A stretch of 64,000 bases of DNA. Source: Cenococcum geophilum 1.58 (lineage: Eukaryota; Ascomycota; Dothideomycetes; Gloniales; Gloniaceae). The translations under genes and the position numbers were made by a program. The stretch lies in the NCBI GenBank assembly GCA_001692895.1, contig KV748209.1, forward strand, positions 1,054,001 through 1,118,000. Direction: 5' to 3'. The notes under the pieces are model-generated. The model worked only from the letters and a program-made list of their open reading frames with translations, did not search any database and was not told the DNA's origin. This document shows positions 46,296-59,984 of this stretch, one piece after another. The stretch's first letter is position 1. Each line of letters starts with the position of its first letter.

Positions 46296-46721
46296 TGTTA
46301 CGGACGCTTTAAGTACTATATTACGACTACTTAGAGAAGAGTTAAAAGAAGCTAGTTAGTTAATTTAAGTACGGTTTAGAATGGAACCGGTAAAACTATA
46401 TAATAAGGAATAGTAACTAAGGTTATATAACATACTACGTATTAAATAAGAGGAATAAGAGGAACTTACGTACCTTACGTATAAGACGTATATTATATAT
46501 AAGAAGGATTTTATAGGAGTACGGTTATGTATTTAAGGACCCTTAATCCCTACCTAGATAGTTCCTTTCTTGTAGTAATTCTTAGAATATAATTAAAGTT
46601 AATCTGTTAGGCAACCACTCCACCAGTTGTTATTACGTTGTTAACTACTGTCTTTGCATTTCCTATACACCTAGCCCATTGACAGAACCCACTGTAGTAC
46701 TTACTACAAGGTTCCGTTACA
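46296..46721 (+). repeat. 3' LTR of element E
   Basis: 426 bp, ends CCGTTACA and is followed by TTAAT. Confidence 0.85.
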
Positions 46722-47354
46722 TTAATCCTTTCCTTAAGTATCCTATTATTGTCTGTTAATTAATTAACTATAGCTTATAATTGTCTAACCGTAACTAGCT
46801 AAGAGTTAGTATCTACTATACTAGTGTTGTTACCTAATCCTAATATAGTTGCTGCCGTTAACGGTGTTATAACTAGTGCTTTTAATAGCATGTTATTTAA
46901 CTTCTTTTACTATAACCTTAGTAGGAAATATATAACAAAGCCTAATAGGAAATACTACGGTAGACTTATTAATGGGCTAGGTATATAGGTATAGAATAGT
47001 TAACAATATAAATATAACTAGTAGAGTAGTTACCTAATAGATTAACTCTAATTATATTCTAAGATTTACTACAAAGAAGAGAAATATCTAGGTAGGGACT
47101 GTAATTCTTTAAATATATAATACTGCGCCTAAGATATATACTAAGTATATTAGTACGTTAAATAATCTAAGTATATAACGTTCTAATAGATCTTACAGAT
47201 CCTATATTCTAAACTTGTAATATAACTGGCTATATAACTTAGCTACCCCTTATCTTATAGCTTGATCGGTTCTAGCGCCTCCCATACTATCTTAACTAAC
47301 CCATTTATATCTCTTTTTAGTAGTTATATTACTGCCGATATAAGGTCCGTAATA

Positions 47355-48610
47355 CTAATCGCGGACTAGATTTAACGGAGATACTAAGCGCTAGCATTGG
47401 TCTTTTATAACTTAAGACTTATAACTAAGAATATTTAACCTCTTGCGCGTATAACAATATGCGTTACGTCTATTTAAACGTCTATTATGGAGCTAGCATT
47501 TTACTGTAGGTTCGGTAGTGCCAGATTTAATCGCAATCGTAGGAATAGATTTCTCGCCGTGTTCTTAGTTATACGCGTTAAAAAACCGGTCCTTTTTAAT
47601 TGTATCGTATTCGCCGACATGTCTTTAGTTAGGAGGGGTCTTTTTACGCGCTGTACGCCGTGTTATAGGAGCCATAATAGTAATAGTAAAAATGAGCGTT
47701 TTCGCGTTTTCGCGTTCTCGCTTATTTTGACCCGTATCACGAGTAGCTGCACCCCCTGGTGAAGCTTTAGGTTTATTCTATATATTAACAGTAGTATAGG
47801 TACTTAACGTAATATAGTATTATAGAGTAAGTATAAGTGGCGATAATATATAGTAAGGTAGATATTATTAAGCTATATATATAAACTATATAAGGAAAGA
47901 AGGTAGGAAAATAAAAAGAAAGGGTATATATTATAGGCTTAGTTACTTAGTTAATATATATATAGAGTAAAATAGGATTTAGATAGTAGTCCTAGTAAAA
48001 CTTAGTAGGATTTAGTAGAACTTAGTAAAACTTAGTGGAATATAGCAGAATGCGGCAGATTGCCGTTAGATTGCCGCAGATTGCCATTAGATTGCCGTCT
48101 CGTAGTCAGTCTCTGGTTATTAAGTTGGTAGAAATAGGTAGATATGTATCCCATGCGCGGTCACGATAGGCGCAATAACTAACGAGCCTTGCCCACAACT
48201 TACTATCGCCAAATTTTTATGTTATATTTACTGAAAGCTCTATAAGAGGCTTCCGATATGCCTTCTTCTCTATTATAGAGCCTCCGCGCGTAGCAACGCA
48301 AGCCGTATATCTTGGTTGCTTAGAGAATATCCAAACAGGCTCTTGCCTACGCCCCCCCGCCGGCGCCTCACGTATACCCTTCCCCTCCATCGTAGCGATG
48401 CGACCGGGGGTTCGCACAAGACCCGCATCGCCAAAAGCACGTTTGCGACCCATTGTAGCGATATAATTAAGGTAGGAAGCGATTTAGTTTCTATGGTGGA
48501 GACATTTACTCACGTTTTGGTGTTCGCGCACGGGCCATATTTATTGCGCCTTGACCGCGCATGGGATAAGTACGGGGATATCCCATAACAGCCACTTAAT
48601 TTACTACTTA
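47355..48610. other. GC-balanced island within the AT-rich block, unassigned
   Basis: Composition returns toward normal, with many CpG sites, at about 47.37-47.76 and 48.10-48.60 kb; between them is AT-rich DNA. Two modest frames exist: 47487-47762 (+, 91 codons) and 48217-48453 (-, 78 codons, starting MGRKRAFGDAG with Arg/Gly-rich content). Neither shows a domain that I can name. The stretch 47.97-48.09 kb (repeated aacttagt and gattgccg strings) is the reverse complement of a motif set near 63.25-63.33 kb, so part is probably old LTR. Possibly the tail of a lost host gene or a young insertion. Confidence 0.45.
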
Positions 48611-49364
48611 TTCTAACTTACTTCCTTTATATTAGATCTTTAGTTTTATCTATATAAGGAATCCTTTAAGCTTATGCTTTTCTCCTATAAACCTTTTAAT
48701 TAATAGTATCTCAATCTTTTCCCTCTTTATATCTTATAGTTACTAAAGTAGTGCTTAGTTATTTATATTATTCTACTTTATAACACTTCTAAGTTGGTTT
48801 ATTATAACTACTACTAAGTTACTATCTTATATACTAGTATCTCCCCCTAATCCTAAAGTAGTTACTACCGTAGATAGCGTTATAGTTACTGCTTTAGGTG
48901 GCATATTATTTAACTTTCTTTACTATAACCTTAGTAGTAAATATATAGCAAAGACTTATAGGAAATACTATAGTGGACTTGTTAATAGACTAGGTATATA
49001 GGTTAAGGAATAGTTAAACAATAAATATAATTAGTAAAGTAGGTTACCTAATAGATTAACTCTAATTATATTCTAAGATTTACTATAAAAAAGAGAACTA
49101 TCTAGGTAAGGACTGTAGTCCTTTATATACGTAATACTGCGCCTAAGAAATATATTAAGTATGTTAGTATATTAGTATGTTAGTATATCCCACGTTCTTA
49201 TATTTCTATATTTCTACGTTCCAAACCTATAATATAACTAACTATATAACTTAGCTACCCTTTATCCTATAGCTTAATTAATTCTAGCGTCTCTTATACT
49301 ATTTTGACTAACCTATTTATATCTCTCTTTAGTAGTCGTACTACTGCTAATATAGGTCCGTAAT
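48611..49364 (-). mobile_element. Gypsy-family fragment F: 5' LTR plus gag start, fossil
   Basis: Minus-oriented. A 421-bp LTR at 48944-49364, most like the right LTR of C, with about 330 bp of the adjoining gag start to its left. The remainder of the element is missing. Old, many breaks. Confidence 0.7.
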
Positions 49365-49778
49365 ACCTATATGTAAAATATCCAGTATACTAAGCTTAGC
49401 GGCGTTAAGAAGACCTAAATTAAATAGGCTAGATGCTAAAATATAATCGTAATAATAGGAGCCTATCTTAGCTATCTACCTTGTATATTAACGACTACGA
49501 TGCAATTGCCTATTAAAGAAACCTTTAAATAAGCCTAATAGAGCTTCTATATGCCCTAAAGGATTATAAAAACCCTCCTATTAATATAACATACCCTAAT
49601 TTGGTATTAGTAAAGGTATACGTAGTATATAGCCCCTAAAGCTAGATTATAACAAATAAACAAGCCCCTAACCCTAACTAAATAGCGCGCCTTTTAGGAA
49701 CGCGTCCTATAGACTATATAAACTATAAAATAAACCTAGTTAGTACTATAGAAACGATCTCTTAATATAGATAAGGAG
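49365..49778. other. AT-rich decayed repeat, unassigned
   Basis: Left flank of element D. Together with 57666-58300 it formed one stretch before D inserted. No frame or domain recognisable. Confidence 0.4.
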
Positions 49779-49783
49779 CGTAC

Positions 49784-50208
49784 TGTAACGGAACCTTGTA
49801 GCAGGAATTACAATAGGCTCGTTATTAGGCTAGGTATATAGGTAATATAAGTATAAAAGTCAATAATGTAATAATAACTGGTGGAGTGGTTGCCTAATAG
49901 ATTAACTCTAATTATATTCTAAGAATTACTATAAGGAAGGAACTATCTAGGTAGGGATTAAGGGTCCTTAAATACACAACCGTACTCCTATAAAATCCTT
50001 CTTATATATAATATACGTCTTATATATAAGGTACGTAAGTTCCTCTTATTTCTCTTATTTAATACATAGCATGTTATATAACCTTAATTACTATTCCTTA
50101 TTATATAGTTCTATTGGCTCTATCCTGGACCGTACTTATATTAACTAACTAGCTTCTTTTAACTTCTCTTTAAGTAGTTATAATATTGTACTTAAAGCGT
50201 CCGTAATA
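49784..50208 (-). repeat. 3' LTR of element D
   Basis: 425 bp; pairs with 57238-57660. Confidence 0.85.
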
Positions 50209-53200
50209 CTATCTCCCTCCTCTTTATCTTTATCCTTAAAGATTCCTAATATCTTTAAGTTGTTTACTAGAGGTATAATATCTATCTAATTAATTTAGTT
50301 AATATTATTACTTATTATACCTAAAGCAATTTCTTCTTTATACGCCTAACGTCGTGCCTATACTATAGCTGCAATATTATCTCTATATTCTCGCTATTCG
50401 AAAGAGGGATTAGTTTATATTATGTTGGCGAACCCATCTTCGCGATAACCGTTCTCTTATTTAGAGTGCACTAAAGCAAATATTTATTTGTCCTATAACG
50501 TTCGCTTTACCTCTAATACTAAGTATACGCGATTTATTACTCTTAATAGTTATCTAGTCCCTTAATTAATTTATCTTAGGGTTTTATATTTAATTTACTA
50601 CTATATAGCTAAATAGTAAACTATTCTAAGCCCTTACTAAGTTAAAATATTCTTAGGATACAGAACAGAAGGCCCTAGATACTTATATTATAACATCTAC
50701 TTATTTACTCTATCTTAAAAAGGTTTATAAAAAGGTCTGTTTTAAGGAGTAGAAACTTATAAAATAGGGTTTATAGAAACTTAGTAATAAAAAAATGGAT
50801 TCTTTTTTAATAGAGAAGGAAATAGATCTAAGTAGTTTAGCAACTGCTCTTCTTAGGTCCCCCTTAGGTGGCTTATTCTTTAGCGATCCTTTTTTATTAA
50901 TATTACCTAACCTAATCTTTTCCGATACTCCTATACCTTTCCTATAGCATTTTTTAGATTCTCTAGTAGTTTCTAGGTAGTCTTAGTATAGCCTATTTAC
51001 TTAACCTTATACTATATTTTGTTATTAATGTCCTTATAACTAATAATCTTTATAACTTACTATTTATCCTTTTCCTATCCTCTATATGTGTCTACTTTAT
51101 AAACTAATAGCTTAATATTCCTATATACTAGCTCTAGTATTGCGATATACTATATAGGGTAGATCTTTATTTTAGCTAATAGGTTTAACTTAAACGTAAT
51201 TAATAAAATTCTTTATATAATTTTAAAAGGTCTTAGTCTAACGTAGTTTAATTTCTTACTTAGTTGTTAACTTTTAAAATTTTTGTATAGTAGCCACACT
51301 TTATCTCCTTCCTTAAGATCTGGTCCCTTAGATCTCTTAATATTATAGTACTTTTTTATTCTCTCTTATACTTTCTTTATTAATTCCATAAGGTCTATAT
51401 AAAGATTTATTAGTACCTTTATTCTTTCTTTAGCTATACTACTTATTTTCTTCGCTTACTATAGTAATAACGATATTCTTAGCTTATATCTGTAATTTGC
51501 CTTAAATAGTAATATGCCTATACCTTCTTATAGTGTTGCATTATATATAAACTATATAACTAGTAATAGTAATACCTAATTATTCTATGCATAATTGATA
51601 TAATACCTTAGATACTATTTTAGTGTTTAATTTAGTCTTTCTATCTAACCGTTTGTCTGCGGATAATATATAGTGAAAGTTACTACTCTAACTCCTTATT
51701 CCGCTAAAAATACCTCCTAGAATACTACTATAAATCTTAAATCTCTATCTAATATAATCTTGCTTAGTACTTTATATCTTATAAATACTTCTTTAATATA
51801 GATTTTAGCGATATCTTCCGCTGAGATTTCTTCTATATATGCTATAAAGTATCCCCACTTCGTAAGCTTATCTATTATTACTAAGATTGCATTATAATCT
51901 TGTCCGGTAATAGGGTCTCTTAACTTTAGTAACTTAATAATAAAGTCCTATAATATAACCTCCTATAGTCTCTCTAGTATTTTAATAGGTTATAGCTCTC
52001 TATATGGCTTATACCTTATTAGTTTATTTCTTTAGTAATTTAGATATTCCCTTATAACTTTTTGCGCTAAGCCCTAAATTCCGTTAATAATATACTCCTT
52101 CTAGAGTCTTAATACTAAGCCTATAGCTCTATTATGTCCTTAAGTTATTCGCTTATAGAAATCTTCCATAAATTACTCTACTATACTTTTTAGGATATAC
52201 TTTACTTCTTAATTTTCGTATATATCCGTCTATAGATCTTCTAGTTATACCTAAAAGCTCTCTAGTAACTTATAAACTCTCTCTAGTTCTTCTTAAGTTG
52301 CTATAATTTTCGGATAATTATATCTAATTAACCCGTCTATATCTTTTTATAGTAAAGCCCCTAATAGCTTCTTATTATTTTATAGTTTAGCCTTTTAACT
52401 TAGAGCGTCTACTTACGTATTATCAATTCCTTTAGTATACTAAATCTTAAAATAGTATTTTATAAGCATCTCTGCCTATCTAACCTATCTTTAGTTAAGT
52501 TCCTTTATTATTAAGAATCCTATTAGGTTCTTATAATCCATCTTAACTATAAATGGTTTCTCTATGCCTTATAAGAATACTCTCTATTCCTTTAGTGCTG
52601 TAACTATACCTAATAACTCCTTATTGTAAATGTTATAGTTTAACTTTAATAGTATTATCTTTCGACTGTAGTATATTACTGGGTGCTATTTATTTTAATA
52701 TCTTTATATAAAGTATACCCTTAGTATATAGTCTAATGCATCCGTTTTTATAACCGTTTCTAGTCCTAGTTAATAGATCTTAAGAACTAGTTCCTAGGTA
52801 AACAACTCTTTAACTTTCTTAAATATTTCTTATTATTTCTTTCCCTATACCCACGGTTCTTCTTTCTTTATTAATCGCGTAAATGGCTTAATATCCTTTA
52901 ACTATTACGCTATAAACCTTCTACAGTAATTATAAAACCCTAGAAATAATCTTAACTATATAACATTCTCTAGTTCTTACTAATTTACTATAGCCTTAAT
53001 TTTCTTTAGATCTATGCTAAGTTAGCCTAGTTTAATAATAAATCTAATAAAATCGGTCTTCCTAGTAAAGAACTTGTATTTCTTAATTACTACTAGCATC
53101 TGTTCTTCTTATAGTCTCTTTAAGACCTATTTAATATGTTCTCTATATTCTTCCTCCGTTATTAAGTAGATAATAATATTGTTAAGGTATACTATAATAA

Positions 53201-56200
53201 ACTTATCTAAGTGTTTTCCTAATATATTGTTAATATATTTCTAAAACGTTGCTAGTGTATTTATAAGCCCGAATTATATAACTAATAGTTTATATAGTCT
53301 TTCCTTTAACCTAAAGGCTGTCTTTTATTTATTGCCTTCCTTAATTCTAATCTAATGGTACGCCTATCTTAGATCTATCTTCGTAAAGATTTACGCGTTA
53401 CCTATCCTATTTTAAATTTCGTTAATTAAGGGTAAAGGATACCTATTTTTTCTAGTAATGCTATTTAACTATCTATAGTTAATATATAACCTAAGTTTTT
53501 TATTTTTCTTTAGTACGAATAGTACTGGATAACCTACTAATAACTGCGATAGTCTAATATATCCTTTTTATAGATTTTCCTGGATAAACTCTTTTAATAC
53601 TCTACCTTCTTCTTTAGTAAGCTTATAGATTAGAAAAAATCTTAGACTTATTTCTGGTTCCAATTTTATCTTATAATCCCATACTATATAATCTAACAGC
53701 TTTTTACTTTCCGGTGACTATAGTTTCTTACTATACTTATAGTATCTTTTTGGTATATAGCTTAGTCCTTTTTCTATTTCTTTATAGGTTGCTTTTACTT
53801 AGTACTATACTATCTTAGTTTATTATTGCATCTTACGGCGTTAAATATCTTAGATATTGACCTAACCTATAATCTAATTAATCTTTAGATTGTATTCCTA
53901 TAACTAAGGCATCCCTAATACTACCTTATCCCGTCCTAACGGTAGGATATTAAAAGATATCTTAATTCGTCTTCCCTTAATGGTTATCTAAATAGGTCCT
54001 ATTTTAAGATTAATAATCCCTCCTCTATAGGCTATTAGATCTCCTAAAATTGTAACTAATAGGTAAGGTTATTCCTTCTATCTGTAAGGTAACCCTATCC
54101 TCTTAACTACTGCTAGTAAGATATAGTTTCGCGTTGCTTTACTATCTATTAGCGCTTTAAACTGCTAATCTTACTACTTTACTTGTAAATTTAGGTGTTG
54201 TCCTTAAATTCCTTTAAGGGTTTAAGGCTTTACCACTAGCTCCCTTTAATCCCATAGGCCTCTACTTTTCCTAACTATTAGCTATTTAATCCTATTATAC
54301 TTAGCTCCCTCTTTAGCCAATGCCTAGTTCGCTTTTTATCTTTAATATACTATAGATATATATTCTCTAGGCATTCCTACTACTATTATCTATTTAAGCA
54401 TTCTTCTATAAGGAATCTTCCTAGTTAAAGCGTTAAGTCCCCTAACTCTTAAACTTCTACTAGGTGCTAACTATATATATACTTAGCATTTTTGTATTTT
54501 ACCTTATCTAATAACCAATACATCCTTACTAGGTACTTTTGGTTCTTATTTTTTAGTACTCTATATATATTATACGCATTATCTATATATACGATCTATA
54601 CTAACGTATAATATACTAGGTGTTTTAGGTTAACTCTTAGTTTGTCTTTATTCTTAAGTTTAAACCTCTCTTATATTAATCTAAGCGTTGCGACTTTGTT
54701 TATAGGTACTCTAATTTACCTCTTACTTCTCTAGTCCTCTAATTACTTCTCTAGATCTTTTAATATTATAATTAAGGCTCCTTTAATATAACTTATAGCC
54801 TTTTCTATAATCGGGTGGTCTTAAATAACTTTTTCATCTAACTATATATAGAAATCTTCCCACTTATCGTTATATCGTTGCCTATACCACTTTTAGTATA
54901 GCCCTTTAAGTATATACGGCTTATCCATAAGGAAGTATCTTCTTATTACTATATCGTAATAGCCTTTTATATATCGTTCTTTAAATCTAGTAGAAATTCC
55001 TAGATCCTCTTCTTATTCCAGTTTAGTAAGCTACTTAGCTCTTAGTATACCTGCCCTAGGCCTATTAGTAATCCTTTATACTAGTACTCTATCCCTTATA
55101 CGTCCTAATATACTAGATCTCTTATCTAGTTTCTGTTCTTATTATACGATAATTCTTTACCTAAACTCTTCTATGGTTTCTTTTAGTTTGCGTCTTATAG
55201 ATAAATCCTTAAAGTCTTCTTACTTCTTAATCTTAGTATTAATTTTTCAATCTTTAGGCCGAACACTGTGTTCTTCTAGCAAGTCTTCTAGGTTTATATA
55301 TCTGTCTTCTAGTCTAGTTACTATTTATATTACAGATTCTTTAATCTATAAAGAAGTCCCTTACTTCTTACTTATAGATGTCCTTATTTATACTCTAAAT
55401 TCTTAGTCCCTTAGGTTCTTTAACCCTAAGCTTACTTCTTTCTTAAGCCTTACTCCTGCCTTAGTCTAACTAGGCTTAGGTGTTCTTATCTCATCTTAAA
55501 AGTCTTATACCTATAGGAAACTCTATCCCAAGCTTATTCGTATATCTTTAAACTAAGCTACTACTCTACTCTATTAGTTATCGTCTATTATAGGTCCTAG
55601 AGCTTACCTTATCTTATCTTAAAAATCTTAGTCGTTTTATATCTCGTCTTAAGAATCTTAAGCCTTTAGCCTTTTGCCTTTATTAAGTGCCGAAATAGTT
55701 TACTACCCTACTTCTCTTATGTCTTGCGAAGCGATAAACATCGTGTCTAGTGGGGTCTTAATCCCTACTAATGTTCCCTATTCTATAGTGGAATTATCCT
55801 CTACCTCTTATATAATATCTCTAAGGTCTATATACTCCTAGTAAGCCGCTTCCGTTACCTTATCGTTATAAAATATTTTGCCTACGTCGAAGTTATTATC
55901 CTTAATATCCAATCTGCGAACTAGTTCGTTAGTCCCTTTATATTCCGCTAAATATAGCTCCTATAGCCAATAGCTTACACTATACTTAGCGTCTTTATAA
56001 ATTTGGTATATATTATTATAACAAAACGCAAAGCTTTTAATTAAACATTCTTTTATTTCTCGTAGTATATTATCGTCCCTCTATACGTATATATTATCTA
56101 CTAGTCTCGTTTCCCTTACTATATAGTAACTCTAACCACTTCTATAGTCTCTAGCGTAGTAACCCTATTTTCCGCAATTTATATAAGCCCCTTCTTTAAA

Positions 56201-57237
56201 CCATTTTTCTTGTTATAGAGTCCGCCTAAATGTCTTCTGCTACTAAAATCCCTAATTCGGCCTCTACTCCTTAGACCTTTAATTACTTAATTCTTATCCT
56301 CTAGGTTTCCACGGTTTCTTACTCTATCTTTTATAGGCTTCTTTAGTACTACTTAGGTCTATTAGCTCTGCGNNATACTATNGTTTNTAACTTAGNTTTA
56401 GTTNTTANNTACTNTNCGCCTTATATAACTATAGAACTCTATCCTAGCCTCTCTTAGCCTGTTCCCTTTGGTAGATCTAATTATTAATCTTAATTACTTA
56501 ATTTATTAGTTCCCTTAGGGTATCCATATCTTCCATTAGGATAATTACGTCTTAGACTTTAGCCTTAAGTCCTTACTTATACTATGCCATAAGCACCTTA
56601 TTATTCCACTCTACTTACGTTGCTAACGTTTGGAACTACATTATATACTTAATTACTAAGGTTTATTGCGTAATATCTTGGAGTTTTCTTTCCGCTATAG
56701 TTACTGCCTCTAGGTCTCTAAATATCTATATAAGTCGTTCTATAAACCCTTCTTAGCTTATAAATATAAACCGTACTTCTTAATTAGTGGTTATTATACC
56801 ATTCGCTTATATCTCCGTAAGGTAAGGCTTAAACTACTTAAGTGCCCTTCCTAATAGAAATAGTCCCGTATATGCTATTCGATCTATAGATATTAGCAGC
56901 TTAGCTCCTTCTTGCGTAACCTTAAAGTGTATTTATATAAGGAATTCTTTAAGTTTTAATCTTTCTCCTAAGTACCTTTTAATTAATAGTAACTTAATCT
57001 TTGCTGCGCCTATCCCATTAATCCTTTATTCCAATATTATATTATTTTTTATTAGCTAGTTAACTATCTCTTATAGTTATCCGACTATTACAAGTTGCTG
57101 TAAGTTAGTATCTGCTATACTAGTGTCGTTACCTAACCTTAAAGTAGTTGCCACCGTCAATGGCGTTATAGCTAGTGCTTTTAGTGGCATGTTGTTTAAC
57201 TTTCTGTATTTAATACTATAACTAGGTAGTAATTATA

Positions 57238-57660
57238 TAACGGAACCTTATAGTAGGAACTATAATGGGCTTATTATTAGGCTAGGTATATAGGTAATGT
57301 AAGTATAAAAGTTAACAATGTAATAATAACTAGTAGAGTAGTTACCTAACAGATTAACTCCAATTATATTCTAAGAATCACTATAAGGAAGGAACTATCT
57401 AGGTAGGGACTAAGGGTCCTTAAATACACAACCGTACTCCTATAAAATCCTTCTTATACGTGATATACGTCTTATATATAAGGTATATAAGTTCCTTTTA
57501 TTCCTCTTATTTAATACGTAGCATGTTATATAACCTTAGTTACTATTCCTTATCACATAGTTCTATCGGCTCTATCCTAAACCGTGCTTATATTAACTAA
57601 CTAGCTTCTTCCGACTCCTCTTTAAGTAGTCGTAACATTGTACTTAAAGCGTCCGTAACA
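57238..57660 (-). repeat. 5' LTR of element D
   Basis: 423 bp; ends GTCCGTAACA on the plus strand. Confidence 0.85.
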
Positions 57661-57665
57661 CGCAC

Positions 57666-58300
57666 CACTATACTCTCCTTCCTTACTACCGTAATTACAA
57701 CCCTCTAGGTAGCCTTTACTATATTAACGGAACTTATTTAAACCTAAGGAACCTAGGAATAATATGCCTAAAATGTAAAGGTAATTTAAATAAATATTGG
57801 CGTCCTTTAAAGAACTATAATAATAGCTATAAAGAATAGACCGGCGTTTATAGGCCTAATGTTATATATATAAGTCGCTACCACTATATATATAATGCTC
57901 CAAGCTATAAATTAAGATACTTATAAACCTATAGAAGTATATAAGATTATAATCCGTATAGGCGACGCTTCCGACCGCGAGGAGACCTTAAAGTAAAACA
58001 GCTAGACCCTAGTGTATAAGCTTTAGGCCGTAGGACCCTATTATAGAAGTGGACACGAGCTGGAATACAATGTACTAAACGGGGTAGTAATTAAAGAAGG
58101 CTATATACGCGTAACTATGCGTGGTTAATATAAAGACATTTGGATATAGAATAGAAACAGAACAGGTTAAGTACGGGTATAAATAGGGGTTGTAGAGGAA
58201 CGTGCGTAGGTGTCTTGGGACGAACGTGAGCACGGGTTAAGAACGTCAAAACGCGTAGGGACGTAAGAACGTGTAAGTCCCGTAACAGACCCCTAGACAC
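57666..58300. other. Decayed repeat, right flank of element D
   Basis: Continuation of 49365-49778. From about 58.15 kb composition is less AT-rich, with repeated acg/gaacgt strings, and may be the 5' leader of the LINE that follows. A 61-codon minus frame here has no coding character. Confidence 0.4.
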
Positions 58301-59984
58301 CTATAAAATACAGTCTATAAAGAAACTATAAAGTGGCAATATTAGGGCGTATATTATGGATAAAAATATAAAAGATAAGCTACTATAAGAAATAGGGTAG
58401 ACGAAGGTCTTAGGGCGCTCTACTATACTAGCCATACCGCTAGAACTAGTAGAGGTCTATATAGTGCCTATAAACCTTACTATTTAAGGCCTAGAGGCTA
58501 AATAGATAATAGAGAATATAATAAAGTAGAACTATACTATAGCGGGGCTTACGGTAGAGAGGCTGGCGTAAAAAAGGCTAGAAAGAGTCCGGTTAGGAAA
58601 GAAGGTTAAATTATTACTTATTATGGGAGTATAGTTAAAAGAAGTAGCAAATATGCTTTTAAATTGGGGTCTTTTCTTAAAAGGAGAATATTACCTAGTT
58701 ATAAGATATAAGACGATATTTTTAGTAATATAGTACTTTAAATGTTAGGGCTTTAACTATATAGCTAAGAGCTATAGGAGAGAGGCTAGATATAGATGCT
58801 ATATTAGGCAATATAATACTAGTAACTGCATAGAAGATCTACCTAAAAAGTACATTAACTATAAGGTAGGCTATAAGGTATAGAGTAAAGCGTATAGTAT
58901 TAAGCGGATATAGTAGGAGAAAGCTGTAATAATTAGGGCCTTTACGCTAATATACAACGCTAGCGCCTATAAGGCGTCCGCGAGCGGATAGTAATTATAA
59001 GCATAGTATAAGACTACTACTAAAGAGGCCTCGTAATAAGCTAAGAAAAGGAAGCTAAAAGAGACAGCTACGTGGGAGAGCTCTATATAGACAGAGGAGG
59101 GCCCTTAAAAAGTCGGCTAGCTGCGGATTATTAACTACTCTAGGAAGGAAAGGGGCTAGAGAACCCTCCAATTAATACTCTAAATAGCGCTAAATAGTAG
59201 TATATACGACTTAATTTAAGTCCTGGTAATCTAAGAGCCCCTATTAAATATAGAGCTTAACGTAAAGGAGGAAGTAAAAGCCTAGATTTAGAGAGAGACG
59301 TTTATAGGTACTAAAACTGCATTATAAAGGAGTAAATAAATACTAAAAGGTGCTTAACTTAGCTAACTTAGAGGCTAGTATAGATCTCTTATACTAGGAT
59401 ACCGGAAACCGCTTATAATTATATAGTATAATACTAATAATAGTAGAAATAGGGTGCTGCTTTACTTTTTATAAAAGGTAGAGTAAGCGGACCCTTAGCT
59501 AGATATACTAGCTATCTAAAAGCCGTAGTAGAGAGATTAAGGAAATATAATATATACTATAAAGTCCTACTACTTAATATATACGGGAGTAGGTAATATA
59601 AGGGTCTATTTCTATATAAATAAGGCCATTAATATAAATAAGTAGGTGCTTATATACTACTTAGCGGATATATATATAATTAAGCTAGAGGGCTAAGAGC
59701 GGACTGTCCAGATTTATAATATCTATAACCCTTAATAGATAAATAGTAGCCTCCGTATACTACTAGAGCTACTAAGAACTAAAAAGAATATATATTATTA
59801 GGAGACTTTAATCTACACTACCCCTTTTAGGGGGGTATAAAAGTAATAAGCGTAGATAATATAGTGGATAACCTTATCCGCGCTATAGAGGCAGTAGGCC
59901 TAAAACTAGCCACTAAAGTAGGTATAGAGATGTGGGTAAAGAGCATATTAAGGAGTACGCTAAATCTAGTGTTTACCTCCCCCT

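Larger units (their letters stand above)
35984..46721 (+). mobile_element. Ty3/Gypsy chromovirus element E, fossil, split by element H
   Basis: Plus-oriented. Both LTRs are 426 bp, TGTTACGG...GTTACA, with target duplication TTAAT at 35979-35983 and 46722-46726. Without H the element is about 7.95 kb. Parts in order: gag from ~36.45 kb with a CCHC-like knuckle near 37.5 kb; protease/RT to 40.3 kb; H insertion; the rest of RT with a YL-N-type active-site string near 43.27 kb; RNase H ~43.8-44.1; integrase ~44.4-45.2 with a PQTDG string; chromodomain ~45.42-45.56 kb. Structurally whole but with very many breaks. LTR differences are nearly all transitions, so RIP rather than time dominates its apparent age. 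Confidence 0.85.
34056..47354 (-). mobile_element. Ty3/Gypsy element C (family of D/E/H), fossil, split by element E
   Basis: Minus-oriented. Left piece 34056-35983 matches the gag and early pol region of D (55.0-57.0 kb); right piece 46727-46930 is the gag start, and its 5' LTR is 46931-47354 (424 bp). Element E sits between the pieces with a TTAAT target repeat. The rest of pol and the 3' LTR are absent at the left edge. The LTR belongs to a diverged subtype shared with fragment F. Many breaks; older than E. Confidence 0.75.
49784..57660 (-). mobile_element. Ty3/Gypsy chromovirus element D, fossil
   Basis: 7,877 bp, minus-oriented, with LTRs at 49784-50208 (425 bp) and 57238-57660 (423 bp) starting TGTAACGG-like. 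The 5-bp flanks are CGTAC (49779-49783) and CGCAC (57661-57665), a target duplication with one C/T difference. Parts read right to left: gag start near 57.19 kb, knuckle region ~56.1-56.2, RT ~53.0-53.6 (active-site region near 53.19), RNase H ~52.4-52.8, integrase ~51.4-52.1, chromodomain ~50.9-51.05 kb. Structurally whole, with very many breaks. Ambiguous bases occur at about 56373-56417. Confidence 0.85.

Noticed and set aside
58115-58300. A 61-codon minus frame
   Set aside because: Formed by short repeated acg/gaacgt strings; no protein-like features.
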